Notes: generated by a model not told the origin, from the sequence alone. A DNA stretch of 64,000 bases from Amycolatopsis oliviviridis (GCF_014654365.1 NZ_BNAY01000007.1:62001-126000), one strand, 5' to 3'; positions 42,691 through 51,235 are shown, counted from the stretch's first letter. A program made the numbers and translations.

Positions 42691-43343
42691 ACGCAGACGA
42701 GCAGCAGCCGAAACGCACCACACCGATCAACGTCGGGGTGATCGAAGATCATCCGCTGTACCGGGACGCCGTCGCGCGTGTCCTCACCGAAGCGCCCGAC
42801 ATCGAGCTGGGCGCCGTCGCCGATTCCGTCGCGCGGTTCGCCGTCCAGGAGCAGCCGCCGGGCAGTGTCGTCGTCCTCGACCTCAAGCTGCGCGGCGTCC
42901 AGGACGCCGCCGCGGTGCTCGAAGTCGGGCAGATGGGGCACAAGGTGCTCGTGGTGTCCGCGCACGCCGAACAGCCCGAAGTGCTGGGCGCCATGCAGGC
43001 CGGCGCGAAAGGCTTCCTCTCCAAGGACGTCGACGGCGACGAACTCCTGCGCGCCATCCGCACCATCGCCGAGGACAACGCGTACGTGTCGCCGACGCTG
43101 GCCGGGATGATCATCCAGGACAGCGAAGATCGTCACGCCGGACCCAAGATCGTGCTGTCCGAACGGGAGAAGCAGGTGCTGCGGCTGGTCGCGGCCGGTG
43201 AACGGGACGTCGACGTGGCGGAGATCCTGAACATCAGCGTGCGGACCGTACGGTCCTACCTCGACCGGATCCGGGACAAGACCGGGGAACGGCGCCGGGC
43301 CGGGTTCGTGCGGGTGGCGATCCGCGAGGGCCTGCTGCGCTAG
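42687..43343 (+). CDS. LuxR-type (NarL/FixJ) response regulator, copy 2
   Basis: A 218-residue paralogue of the preceding regulator, similar along its whole length: VIEDHPLYRDAVARVLTEA, acceptor Asp near 65 (VVVLDLKLRG), Lys near 113 (GFLSKDVDGD) and HTH LSEREKQVLRLVAAGERDVDVAEIL ... RTVRSYLDRIRDKTGERRRAGFV. The start ATG/GTG at 42687 overlaps the copy 1 stop, so eccB and both regulators form one coupled unit. The recognition helices differ slightly (GIGVRTVRGY against NISVRTVRSY), so they may bind similar sites or heterodimerise. Confidence 0.92.
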   Translation: MNADEQQPKRTTPINVGVIEDHPLYRDAVARVLTEAPDIELGAVADSVARFAVQEQPPGSVVVLDLKLRGVQDAAAVLEVGQMGHKVLVVSAHAEQPEVLGAMQAGAKGFLSKDVDGDELLRAIRTIAEDNAYVSPTLAGMIIQDSEDRHAGPKIVLSEREKQVLRLVAAGERDVDVAEILNISVRTVRSYLDRIRDKTGERRRAGFVRVAIREGLLR

Positions 43344-43350
43344 GGATCCA

Positions 43351-43394
43351 CGCATTTCGTCCTCTGAATGCGGTACTTGCCCCGCGCAAATGCG
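43351..43394. repeat. Family A palindrome with its right arm deleted
   Basis: CGCATTTCGTCCTCTGAATG continues to the inner TTGC (43351-43380) as in other family A elements, but after the inner GCAA the sequence jumps directly to the outer ATGCG (43390-43394). The ~20-base right arm is missing while both the inner TTGC/GCAA stem and the outer CGCAT/ATGCG ends remain. It lies between the second response regulator and the convergent SMP-30 gene. Confidence 0.8.
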
Positions 43395-44291
43395 CTAGAA
43401 CCGGGGCCCCGAGAAGTTCACCCGCAGCGTGTAGACCGAACTGGACGCGGTGATGAACAGGTCGTTCCCTCGCGGCCCGCCGAAGGTCAGGTTCGAACAG
43501 ACCTCCGGCACGCGCAGCTTCCCGATGTGCGTGCCGTCGGGAGCGAAGCAGTGCAGGCCGTCGTGCGCCGCGGCCCAGATCCGCCCGGCCGCGTCCAGGC
43601 GCAGCCCGTCGAAACCACCGGCGTCACTGGTCGCGAAGACCTCGCCGCCGGAAAGCCGCCCGTCGTTCACCGAGAAAACCCTGATGTGGCTGGGATCCTG
43701 CCGCGTGTCCGCGATGTAGAGCAGCGACTCGTCCAGTGAGAACGCGAGCCCGTTCGGGCGCGTGAAATCGTCCGCGACGATCCGCACGGAACCGTCCACC
43801 GGGTCGACGCGGTAGACATGGCAGGCTCCGATTTCGCTCTCCGCCTGATGTCCCTCGTAGTCGCTGTCGATCCCGTAGCTGGGGTCGGTGAACCAGAGCG
43901 CGCCGTCCGAGCTCTCCACGACGTCGTTGGGGCTGTTGAACTTCTTGCCCTGATAGGTCTCCGCGAGCACGGTGGTCGTGCCGTCGTGCTCGGTGCGGGT
44001 CACCCGGCGGCCGCCCTGTTCGCAGCTGACGAGCCTGCCCCGCCGATCGACGGTGTGCCCGTTGTGGAATCCGGCGGGCTCGCGGAACACGCCGACCGCG
44101 CCCGTGGTCTCGTCCCACCGCAGGACACGGTCGTTCGGGATGTCGCTGAACACCAGATACCGGCCGGCGGGGAAGTAGGCGGGCCCCTCGGTCCACCGGC
44201 AGCCGGTGTGCAGGCGCCGCATCCACTCGTCCCCGTTGACGCGGGCGAACCGCTCGTCGAGAACCTCGAAATGTGCCTTGACCATGTCCAT
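43395..44291 (-). CDS. SMP-30/gluconolactonase/LRE family protein
   Basis: A 298-residue six-bladed beta-propeller hydrolase. Family segments include WTEGPAYFPAGRYLVFSDIPNDRVLRW, NGHTVDRRGRLVSCEQGGRRVTR, FNSPNDVVESSDGALWFTDPSYG, RPNGLAFSLDESLLYIADT and GGFDGLRLDAAGRIWAAAHDGL. The Glu of EGPAYF, the Asn of SPNDV and the Asp of FDGL correspond to the metal-binding residues. Family members hydrolyse sugar lactones and other lactones; the substrate here is unknown. I choose ATG 44291 behind GGGG; ATG 44285 is two codons in. It is divergent from an Lrp regulator. Confidence 0.88.
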   Translation of the reverse strand: MDMVKAHFEVLDERFARVNGDEWMRRLHTGCRWTEGPAYFPAGRYLVFSDIPNDRVLRWDETTGAVGVFREPAGFHNGHTVDRRGRLVSCEQGGRRVTRTEHDGTTTVLAETYQGKKFNSPNDVVESSDGALWFTDPSYGIDSDYEGHQAESEIGACHVYRVDPVDGSVRIVADDFTRPNGLAFSLDESLLYIADTRQDPSHIRVFSVNDGRLSGGEVFATSDAGGFDGLRLDAAGRIWAAAHDGLHCFAPDGTHIGKLRVPEVCSNLTFGGPRGNDLFITASSSVYTLRVNFSGPRF

Positions 44292-44311
44292 GAAGATCCC
44301 CAGGTCTCTGA

Positions 44312-44357
44312 ATGATGTACTGCAATCATCATGAACCGGCGAACTTGATATGGTCAA
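44312..44357. promoter_or_regulatory. Dyads between the SMP-30 gene and the Lrp-type regulator
   Basis: Two short dyads lie in the 69-base divergent region: ATGATG(9)CATCAT at 44312-44332 and TTGA(5)TCAA at 44345-44357, just upstream of the regulator start. The region is AT-richer than its surroundings. Lrp/AsnC proteins often autoregulate from such sites, so these are candidate operators. Confidence 0.45.
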
Positions 44358-44360
44358 CCT

Positions 44361-44849
44361 GTGGATGACATAGATCGCATGCTGCTCGGTGAGTTGCAGC
44401 AGGACGCGACCCAGGCGTACGCCGCGCTCGGCAAGGCGGTCGGGTTGTCCGCGGGCGCCGCGCACGAACGGGTCCGCAAACTGCGCGAACAGGGCGCCAT
44501 CCGGCGCACGACCGTCGACGTCGACCCGGCGGCGGTCGGCCGGGGTGTGATGGCGTTCGTGCTGGTCGAGGCCGGTTCGTGGATGGGCGATTCGCCGACG
44601 AAGGCCGCGCTGGAGGCGTTGCCGGAGGTCGTGGAGGCGCACATCATCGCGGGCCCGGCCTCGCTCCTGGTGAAGGTGCGCACGCCGACCACCGAGGAAT
44701 TGCAGGCGTCGCTACGCAGGCTGTACGCCATCGAAGGCGTCACAGGGACGCAGACGATCGTGGTGCTCGAATCCTTCTTCGAACGCCCCGTGGACGTCAG
44801 AGGCGGCGGTTCGCCAGAGCGCCCGTCGCCGCCCGAGCCTGCCCGCTGA
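44361..44849 (+). CDS. Lrp/AsnC family transcriptional regulator
   Basis: A 162-residue regulator. An N-terminal HTH (DDIDRMLLGELQQDATQAYAALGKAVGLSAGAAHERVRKLREQGAI) is followed by an RAM/AsnC ligand-binding domain (VMAFVLVEAG, VVEAHIIAGPASLLVKVRTPTTEELQASL). It starts at GTG 44361 and is divergent from the SMP-30 gene, its probable target. Its last 53 bases overlap the 3' end of the convergent nitrilase gene, so the unusual Pro-rich tail may be a recent extension. Confidence 0.9.
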   Translation: MDDIDRMLLGELQQDATQAYAALGKAVGLSAGAAHERVRKLREQGAIRRTTVDVDPAAVGRGVMAFVLVEAGSWMGDSPTKAALEALPEVVEAHIIAGPASLLVKVRTPTTEELQASLRRLYAIEGVTGTQTIVVLESFFERPVDVRGGGSPERPSPPEPAR

Positions 44850-45591
44850 CCGCCGGATCCACGTCGACGACCACCAGTTCCGGCCCGGCGCCCAGCTGAG
44901 TGTGGACGCGGCCGAAGCCGTCGGACACCGTCGAGTAGCCGATCCCGGTCGGAGCCTTCGGGTTCACCGGGGTCGACGTCGTGGCCGGATCGGCCTGCCC
45001 GCAGCCGAGGACCCAGCAGCCGGAGTCGAGCGCGCGGGCGCGCACCAGCACCTCCCACTGCTCGCGTTTGCCCTCGCCCGCGCCCCAGGACGTCGGCACG
45101 AGCACGATGTCCGCGCCGTCGTCGGCGAGCTTCCGGAACAGTTCGGGGAAGCGGATGTCGTAACAGGTCGCGACACCGAACGTGACCCCGTCGACCTCGA
45201 AGGTGACGGGTGCCGTCCCCGGCGCGACCGTGTCGGACTCGGCGAACCCGAACGCGTCGTACAGATGGATCTTGTCGTAGCCGAGGTGATGTCCGGCGCC
45301 GGTGACGAGCACCGTGTTGCTCACGCGCCCGTCGGGTGACGGCGTGAACATGCCCGCGACGACCACGACGCCGTGCTCTTCGGCGATGGACGCCACGGTG
45401 GACGCCCACGGCCCGTCCAGAGGTTGCGCGAGGGGCTTCAGCGAGACCCCGAAACGGACCATCGTCGCCTCGGGGAAGACCACGATCCGCGCGCCTTCGG
45501 CCGCGGCGGCCGCCACGCCTTCGCGAATCAGCTTCAGGTTCGTTTCGGGATCCTCGGCCGTCGTGAGCTGGCACAACCCGATTCGCGGCAC
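44797..45591 (-). CDS. Carbon-nitrogen hydrolase (nitrilase/omega-amidase-like)
   Basis: A 264-residue nitrilase-superfamily enzyme with the full triad: E41 (VVFPEATM), K107 (YDKIHLYDAFG) and C143 (ATCYDIRFPELF). The pattern is that of omega-amidase or deaminated-glutathione amidase types, but the substrate is not fixed. I start at GTG 45591 because GGGAGG lies six bases upstream; ATG 45606 would include this ribosome-binding site in the gene. Its end overlaps the convergent Lrp gene by 53 bases, and it is divergent from hisD. Confidence 0.9.
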   Translation of the reverse strand: MPRIGLCQLTTAEDPETNLKLIREGVAAAAAEGARIVVFPEATMVRFGVSLKPLAQPLDGPWASTVASIAEEHGVVVVAGMFTPSPDGRVSNTVLVTGAGHHLGYDKIHLYDAFGFAESDTVAPGTAPVTFEVDGVTFGVATCYDIRFPELFRKLADDGADIVLVPTSWGAGEGKREQWEVLVRARALDSGCWVLGCGQADPATTSTPVNPKAPTGIGYSTVSDGFGRVHTQLGAGPELVVVDVDPAVSGQARAATGALANRRL

Positions 45592-45675
45592 GGAGGCCTC
45601 CCTCATCGTGGGATCGCTGGTCACCACCCCAGTGTGCCTGCTCGGGGCGATCGGGCCACCTCGTACCCTTGACCC

Positions 45676-47001
45676 ATGCTGAACCGTACCGACCTGCGTG
45701 GACAGGTCCCGTCCGTTGCCGAACTCAGGAGCACGCTCCCGCGTGCCGAGTACGACGTGGACGCGGCGCTGCATCACGTACGGCCGGTGGTCGAGGCGGT
45801 CCGCGATCGCGGCGTCGAGGCGGTTCTCGAGTACACCGAGAAGTTCGACAAGGTCCGTCCCGCCGGTGTCCGGGTGGCCGCCGCGGAGCTCACGAGCGCG
45901 CTCGCGAACCTGGACCCGGCCGTCCGCGAGGCGCTGGAGGAATCCATCGCCCGCGCCCGCAAGGTCCACGGTGAACAGCGCCGTCAGGACGTCACGACCG
46001 AGGTCGTCGACGGCGGCACCGTCACCGAGCGCTGGATCCCGGTCGAGCGCGTCGGGCTGTATGCGCCGGGCGGGCTCGCGGTGTACCCCTCGACCGTGGT
46101 GATGAACGTCGTCCCGGCGCAGATCGCCGGTGTCGGCACGCTCGTGCTGTGCTCGCCGCCGCAGGCCGCGTTCGGCGGGCTCCCGCACCCGACGATCCTG
46201 GCCGCCGCCGAACTGCTCGGTGTCGACGAGGTGTGGGCCGTCGGAGGCGCGCAGGCCGTCGCGCTGCTCGCGTACGGCGGCACCGACACCGACGGCGCGA
46301 CGCTGGAGCCGGTCGATGTCGTCACCGGGCCGGGCAACATCTATCTCACCGCGGCCAAGCGGCTGCTGCGCGGCATCATCGGCATCGACTCCGAGGCCGG
46401 CCCGACCGAGATCGCGATCCTCGCCGACGAGACCGCCGACCCGGTGCACGTCGCCGCCGACCTGATCAGCCAGGCCGAGCACGACCCGCTCGCCGCGAGC
46501 GTGCTGGTCACCACGTCCGAGGAACTCGCGGACGCGGTCGACAAGGAGCTCACCGGCCGCGTGGCCGCGACCAAGCACTCCGAGCGGGTGACGGAAGCCT
46601 TGAGCGGCAAGCAGTCCGGCATCATCCTGGTGTCCGGAGTGGACGACGGTATCCGCGTCGTGGACGCGTACGCGGCGGAGCACCTGGAGATCCAGACCGC
46701 GGACGCGCGCGCGGTGGCGGCCCGGGTGCGCAACGCGGGCGCGATCTTCGTCGGGGCGTACGCGCCGGTCTCGCTCGGCGACTACTGCGCCGGGTCGAAC
46801 CACGTCCTGCCCACCGGCGGGTTCGCGCGGCACTCGTCCGGGCTTTCGGTGCAGAGCTTCCTCAAGGGCGTGCACGTCGTCGACTACAGCGAGGACGCGC
46901 TGCGCGAGATCGCCGGCCGCGTCGTCGCGCTGGCGAACGCCGAGGACCTGCCCGCGCACGGCGAGGCCATCACGGCGCGGTTCGAGGGGGAGCGGGCATG
47001 A
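45676..47001 (+). CDS. hisD: Histidinol dehydrogenase
   Basis: HisD oxidises histidinol to histidine in two NAD-dependent steps. The 441 residues show the family signature in DEVWAVGGAQAVALLAYG, DVVTGPGNIYLTAAKRLL, IDSEAGPTEIAILAD, LISQAEHDP and APVSLGDYCAGSNHVLPTGG, which carry the zinc ligands and catalytic His/Glu. It is the first gene of hisDCB and overlaps hisC by four bases (ATGA). Confidence 0.97.
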   Translation: MLNRTDLRGQVPSVAELRSTLPRAEYDVDAALHHVRPVVEAVRDRGVEAVLEYTEKFDKVRPAGVRVAAAELTSALANLDPAVREALEESIARARKVHGEQRRQDVTTEVVDGGTVTERWIPVERVGLYAPGGLAVYPSTVVMNVVPAQIAGVGTLVLCSPPQAAFGGLPHPTILAAAELLGVDEVWAVGGAQAVALLAYGGTDTDGATLEPVDVVTGPGNIYLTAAKRLLRGIIGIDSEAGPTEIAILADETADPVHVAADLISQAEHDPLAASVLVTTSEELADAVDKELTGRVAATKHSERVTEALSGKQSGIILVSGVDDGIRVVDAYAAEHLEIQTADARAVAARVRNAGAIFVGAYAPVSLGDYCAGSNHVLPTGGFARHSSGLSVQSFLKGVHVVDYSEDALREIAGRVVALANAEDLPAHGEAITARFEGERA

Positions 47002-48098
47002 CCATCGGCGAGGAGATCACGCTCGACGCGCTCCCGCTGCGGGAGGACCTGCGGGGCAAGAGCCCGTACGGCGCGCCGCAGCTCGACGTGCCGATCCGGC
47101 TCAACACCAACGAAAACCCGTACCCGCCGCCGGACGCGCTGGTGGCCGACGTCGCCGAGGCCGTCCGCGCCGAAGCAGCGTCGCTGCACCGGTACCCGGA
47201 TCGCGACGCCGTCGCGCTGCGCCAGGACCTCGCGGACTATCTCGCGGTGTCCACCGGCGTGCTGGTGTCGGAGTCGAACGTCTGGGCCGCCAACGGGTCC
47301 AACGAAATCCTGCAGCAGGTCCTGCAGGCCTTCGGCGGCCCCGGCCGGTCGGCGCTGGGCTTCGAACCGTCGTACTCGATGCACCCGATCATCTCGGCGG
47401 GCACCCGCACCGACTGGCTGCCGGTGCCGCGCCGCGATGATTTCAGCCTCGACACCGAGAAGGCCGCCGCGCTGGTGGGCGAACGCCGTCCGGACATCGT
47501 CTTCGTGACCAGCCCGAACAACCCGACCGGTGGCTCGATCCCGTTCGGTGAGCTGCGCGGTCTGCTCGAAGCCGCGCCGGGGATCGTGGTGGTCGACGAG
47601 GCGTACGCGGAGTTCTCGTCGCAGCCGAGCGCGGTCGAGCTGATCGAGGAGTACCCGGCGAAGCTGATCGTGTCGCGCACGATGAGCAAGGCGTTCGCCT
47701 TCGCAGGCGGGCGGCTCGGCTACCTGGCGGCCGCGCCCGCGATCGTCGACGCGCTGCAACTGGTGCGGCTGCCGTACCACCTCTCGAAGCTCACGCAGGC
47801 CGCCGCCCGGGCCGCGCTGCGGCACGCGGACGCCACCCTCGCCTCGGTCGCCAAACTGGCGGCCGAACGCGACAGGGTGGTGGAAGCGTTGCTGGGCTTG
47901 GGATTCACGCCGGTCCCGAGCGACGCGAACTTCGTCCTCTTCGGACGGTTCGCGGACGCGCCCGCGACCTGGAAGTCCTATTTGGACAACGGTGTGCTGA
48001 TCAGGGACGTCGGCATCGAAGGGCATCTGCGGGTGACCATCGGGACGCCGGAAGAGAACGACGCCTTTCTCGAGGCCAGCAAGGAGGTGCCGCGATGA
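46998..48098 (+). CDS. hisC: Histidinol-phosphate aminotransferase
   Basis: A PLP enzyme converting imidazole-acetol phosphate and glutamate to histidinol phosphate. The 366-residue protein shows RLNTNENPYPPP, YPDRDAVALR, ANGSNEILQQVL, TSPNNPTGGSIP, VVDEAYAEFS and the PLP lysine in SRTMSKAFAFAGGRLGY. ATG 46998 overlaps the hisD stop, and the hisC stop overlaps hisB by four bases, so the three are coupled. Confidence 0.96.
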   Translation: MTIGEEITLDALPLREDLRGKSPYGAPQLDVPIRLNTNENPYPPPDALVADVAEAVRAEAASLHRYPDRDAVALRQDLADYLAVSTGVLVSESNVWAANGSNEILQQVLQAFGGPGRSALGFEPSYSMHPIISAGTRTDWLPVPRRDDFSLDTEKAAALVGERRPDIVFVTSPNNPTGGSIPFGELRGLLEAAPGIVVVDEAYAEFSSQPSAVELIEEYPAKLIVSRTMSKAFAFAGGRLGYLAAAPAIVDALQLVRLPYHLSKLTQAAARAALRHADATLASVAKLAAERDRVVEALLGLGFTPVPSDANFVLFGRFADAPATWKSYLDNGVLIRDVGIEGHLRVTIGTPEENDAFLEASKEVPR

Positions 48099-48694
48099 GT
48101 CGCGTCGGCAAGGTGGATCGCACCACGAAGGAATCGTCCATTTCGGTCCAACTCGACCTGGACGGCACGGGACAGGTGGAGATCGACACCGGTGTCCCGT
48201 TCTACGACCACATGCTCACCGCGTTCGGCGTGCACGGCTCGCTCGACCTCAAGGTGCAGGCGACCGGTGACGTGCACATCGACGCGCACCACACCGTCGA
48301 GGACACCGCGATCGTGCTCGGCCAGGCGCTGCGCCAGGCGCTCGGCGACAAGAGCGGCATCCGCCGTTTCGGCGACGCGTGGATCCCGATGGACGAGACC
48401 CTCGCGCACGCCGCGATCGACGTTTCCGGGCGCCCGTACTGCGTGCACCTCGGCGAGCCGGAGCAGTTCAACAGCTTCACCATCGGCGGGAACTACCCGT
48501 TCGTGCTGACGCGGCACGTGTTCGATTCGCTGTCGTTCCACGCGCAGATCGCGCTGCACGTGCGGGTGCTGCACGGCCGGGACCCGCACCACATCGCGGA
48601 GGCCGAGTACAAGGCCGTCGCGCGCGCTCTGCGGGCCGCCACCGAGCCGGACCCGCGCGCGGGCGGCATCCCGTCCACGAAGGGCGTCCTCTAA
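48095..48694 (+). CDS. hisB: Imidazoleglycerol-phosphate dehydratase
   Basis: A 199-residue stand-alone HisB (no phosphatase domain), as usual in Actinobacteria. The family signatures DTGVPFYDHMLTAFGVHG, DAHHTVEDTAIVLG and LHGRDPHHIAEAEYKAVARAL include the metal-binding histidines. In mycobacteria hisH follows immediately; here a family A palindrome begins ten bases after the stop and the next his gene is about 9.6 kb away. Confidence 0.97.
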   Translation: MSRVGKVDRTTKESSISVQLDLDGTGQVEIDTGVPFYDHMLTAFGVHGSLDLKVQATGDVHIDAHHTVEDTAIVLGQALRQALGDKSGIRRFGDAWIPMDETLAHAAIDVSGRPYCVHLGEPEQFNSFTIGGNYPFVLTRHVFDSLSFHAQIALHVRVLHGRDPHHIAEAEYKAVARALRAATEPDPRAGGIPSTKGVL

Positions 48695-48703
48695 GCCCCG
48701 CGT

Positions 48704-48757
48704 TTCGTCCTCTGAATGCGGTCCTTGCGTGTGCAAGCACCGCGTTCAGAGGACGAA
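48704..48757. repeat. Dispersed palindrome, family A copy 4
   Basis: TTCGTCCTCTGAATGCGGT (48704-48722) pairs with ACCGCGTTCAGAGGACGAA (48739-48757) with one G:T pair. The loop contains a second stem CTTGC/GCAAG. It starts ten bases after hisB, exactly where the his operon is interrupted. Confidence 0.9.
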
Positions 48758-48815
48758 TTGCGTGGTGCCGCACCCGGCGCGGTCACGCGGGTGTGGGTGT
48801 GGCAGCCTGACGGGC

Positions 48816-48971
48816 ATGAGTAACACGACCATCGCCGTGCTGTTGTTCGCGCTCGGCGGCTTCCTGATCGGCGGCGTCTACGCGACCTGGAAGAGCGTCA
48901 AGTTCATGGCCATCGTGCTGGGGATCGGCGCGCTGCTGGCGATCGGCGGCGCCATCGCCTGGCTGGCCTGA
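48816..48971 (+). CDS. Small two-helix membrane protein
   Basis: A 51-residue protein made almost entirely of two hydrophobic segments (TTIAVLLFALGGFLIGGVYATW and FMAIVLGIGALLAIGGAIAWLA) joined by a short basic loop (KSVK). Start ATG 48816. Small proteins of this shape occur next to hisB in related actinomycetes as far as I recall, but the function is unknown. A palindrome follows 25 bases later. Confidence 0.65.
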   Translation: MSNTTIAVLLFALGGFLIGGVYATWKSVKFMAIVLGIGALLAIGGAIAWLA

Positions 48972-48995
48972 GCCGCGCGGCACGGACCTGAAGTG

Positions 48996-49044
48996 CATGA
49001 AGGCCCCCTTCCTTGCGACAGGCGCAAGGAAGGGGGCCTTCATG
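48996..49044. terminator. 22-bp palindrome between convergent genes (family B)
   Basis: Bases 48996-49017 are the exact reverse complement of 49023-49044, with a 5-base loop. The core CATGAAGGCCCCCTTCCTTG is nearly identical to the element at 60342 and related to that at 12281. It lies between the small membrane protein and the convergent MMPL gene and probably ends both transcripts. Confidence 0.75.
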
Positions 49045-49051
49045 TACTTGC

Positions 49052-51235
49052 CTACTTCGAGGAAGCGTCGACCAGCTCCCGCTCGTCAGGAGCGTCCAGC
49101 TGCTTCGCGAGCTTCTCGCCTTCGACGTCGACATCCGGCAGCACGCGGTCCAGCCACTTCGGCAGCCACCAGGCGCCGCGGCCGAGCAGCGACATCAGCG
49201 CGGGCACGATGGTCATCCGGATCACGAAGGCGTCCACCAGCACCCCGAAGGCCAGCGCGAACCCGATCGACTGGATCAGCGAGGACTCCGCGAGGACGAA
49301 TCCGGCGAACACGCTGATCATGATCAGCGCGGCGGCGACCACGACACGGGAGCCGTGCCGGAAACCGGTGACCATCGCCTGCTGCGGGTCGGCGCCGTGG
49401 ACGTATTCCTCCCGCATCCGCGTCACCAGGAACACCTGGTAGTCCATCGCGAGCCCGAACAGCACGCCGATCAGCAGGATCGGCAACATGCTCATGATCG
49501 GTCCGGTCGTCTTCACCCCGAGCAGATCGGTGAGCCAGCCCCACTGGAACACCGCCACCACGGCGCCGAACGTCGCGACCACGGAGCCGAGGAAGCCCAG
49601 CGTCGCCTTCAGCGGCACCACGACCGAGCGGAACACCAGCATCAGCAACAGGAACGCGAGCCCGACGATCAGCGCGAGGTAGGGCAGCATCGCGTCGGCG
49701 AGTTTCTCCGAGACGTCGATGTTGGCCGCGGTCTGTCCGGTCACCGCCAGCGACGCGCCGGTGGCCGAACCCAGTCCCGCGTTCAGGCCGCGGATGTCGC
49801 TGACGAGGTCCTCGGTCGCGGTGCTGCTCGGACCGCTCTTCGGGATGACGGTCAGCAGCGCCAGGTCGCCGCCCCGATTGGTCTTCGGCGGCGTGACGAT
49901 CGGGCGCTCGGGGAGTCCGCTGATCCCCGCGGCCGCCTGCTGGAGCGCGGCCTGCCGGTCGGTGCTGCCGTTGAGGTCGACGACGATCACCAGCGGGCCG
50001 TTGGCGCCTTCTCCGAAGCTGCGCGCGACGGTGTCGTAGGCCTTGCGCTGGGTGGTGTCCGGCGCGGCGGTGCTGTCGTTCGGCAGGCCGAGCTGCATGC
50101 TCGCGGCCGGGATGGCGACGATCGCGAGCCCGGCGATCGCGGCGATCAGCACCGGGATCCGGTGGCGGGCCACGAAACGCGCCCAGCGCTCGCCGTGCGT
50201 CGTCGTGCTTTCCTTGCGGCGCAAGCGGATCTTGCCGCCGGCCAGTTTGCCGCCCGCGAATCCGAGGATGGCGGGCAGCAGGGTGAGCGCGATGACGACC
50301 GCGATGGCGACGGTGATCGCCGCGGCGATGCCCATCTCGCCGAGGAACGGGATGCCGACGACGGTCAGGCCCGCCAGCGCGATGATCACGGTCAGCCCCG
50401 CGAACACCACGGCTGATCCTGCCGTGCCGGTGGCTCGTCCGGCGGCTTCCTCCGGATCCCGGCCGATCGTCAGTTCGTGCCGATAGCGGGAGACGATGAA
50501 GAGCGCGTAGTCGATGCCGACGGCGAGGCCGATCATCAGCGCGAGCACCGGCGTGTTCGTGTTCAGTTCGAGGAATCCGGACGCCGTCGTGATGCCCGCC
50601 ATGCCGACGCCGACGCCGATGAGCGCGGTCAGCAGGGGGATCCCGGCCGCGAGCAGCGAGCCGAACGTGATGATCAGGACGACGGCGGCGACGGCGACCC
50701 CGAGGCCTTCGGTGGCGTTCGTGGCGGGCATCGCCTGGACCGCGTCACCGCCGAAGTCCACGGTGTATCCGGCCGCCTTGGCGGAGTCCGCCGCGGCCAT
50801 CAGGCCGTCGCGGTCGGCATCGGTGAGTTCGAAGCCCGGGACGCGGTAGCTGACCTGCGCCAGCGCGACGTGCTTGTCGGGCGAGATCGCCTGCATCTGC
50901 AGCGGATCGACCACACCGGCGACCTTCGGCGCGTCCTTGAGTCCCTTGACGAGGCCCGCGATCGCCGCCCGCCCGGCCTCGTCGGTGATGTCACCGGGCG
51001 CGGAGATCACCACGCGCGCGGTCGCGCCACCGGCGGCGGCCTCCGGGAACCGGTCCGCGAGCTGGTCGATCGCCTTCTGCGATTCGGTGCCGGGGATGGT
51101 CACCGAGTTCGAAAGCTGGCCGGACAGGGTCAGCGCCCCCGCGCCGAGGGCCACCAGGACGGCGGCCCACACCGCCGTCACCAGTGCCCGGCGCCGGAAC
51201 GAGAACCGGCCCAGGCGGTACAGGAAGCTGGCCAC
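49052..51235 (-). CDS. MMPL family (RND) transporter
   Basis: A 727-residue inner-membrane exporter. Two MMPL repeats, each one helix plus a periplasmic loop plus five helices: the first helix at about 15-35, helices at 170-335, the second loop after 365, and helices at 525-690. The GIDYALFIVSRYRHEL and AMDYQVFLVTRMREEYVHG segments are the paired MMPL motifs with the proton-relay Asp-Tyr. MMPL proteins export lipids or drugs using the proton gradient. It is divergent from a TetR gene with three operator-like dyads between them, so substrate-induced derepression is likely. Confidence 0.93.
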   Translation of the reverse strand: MASFLYRLGRFSFRRRALVTAVWAAVLVALGAGALTLSGQLSNSVTIPGTESQKAIDQLADRFPEAAAGGATARVVISAPGDITDEAGRAAIAGLVKGLKDAPKVAGVVDPLQMQAISPDKHVALAQVSYRVPGFELTDADRDGLMAAADSAKAAGYTVDFGGDAVQAMPATNATEGLGVAVAAVVLIITFGSLLAAGIPLLTALIGVGVGMAGITTASGFLELNTNTPVLALMIGLAVGIDYALFIVSRYRHELTIGRDPEEAAGRATGTAGSAVVFAGLTVIIALAGLTVVGIPFLGEMGIAAAITVAIAVVIALTLLPAILGFAGGKLAGGKIRLRRKESTTTHGERWARFVARHRIPVLIAAIAGLAIVAIPAASMQLGLPNDSTAAPDTTQRKAYDTVARSFGEGANGPLVIVVDLNGSTDRQAALQQAAAGISGLPERPIVTPPKTNRGGDLALLTVIPKSGPSSTATEDLVSDIRGLNAGLGSATGASLAVTGQTAANIDVSEKLADAMLPYLALIVGLAFLLLMLVFRSVVVPLKATLGFLGSVVATFGAVVAVFQWGWLTDLLGVKTTGPIMSMLPILLIGVLFGLAMDYQVFLVTRMREEYVHGADPQQAMVTGFRHGSRVVVAAALIMISVFAGFVLAESSLIQSIGFALAFGVLVDAFVIRMTIVPALMSLLGRGAWWLPKWLDRVLPDVDVEGEKLAKQLDAPDERELVDASSK

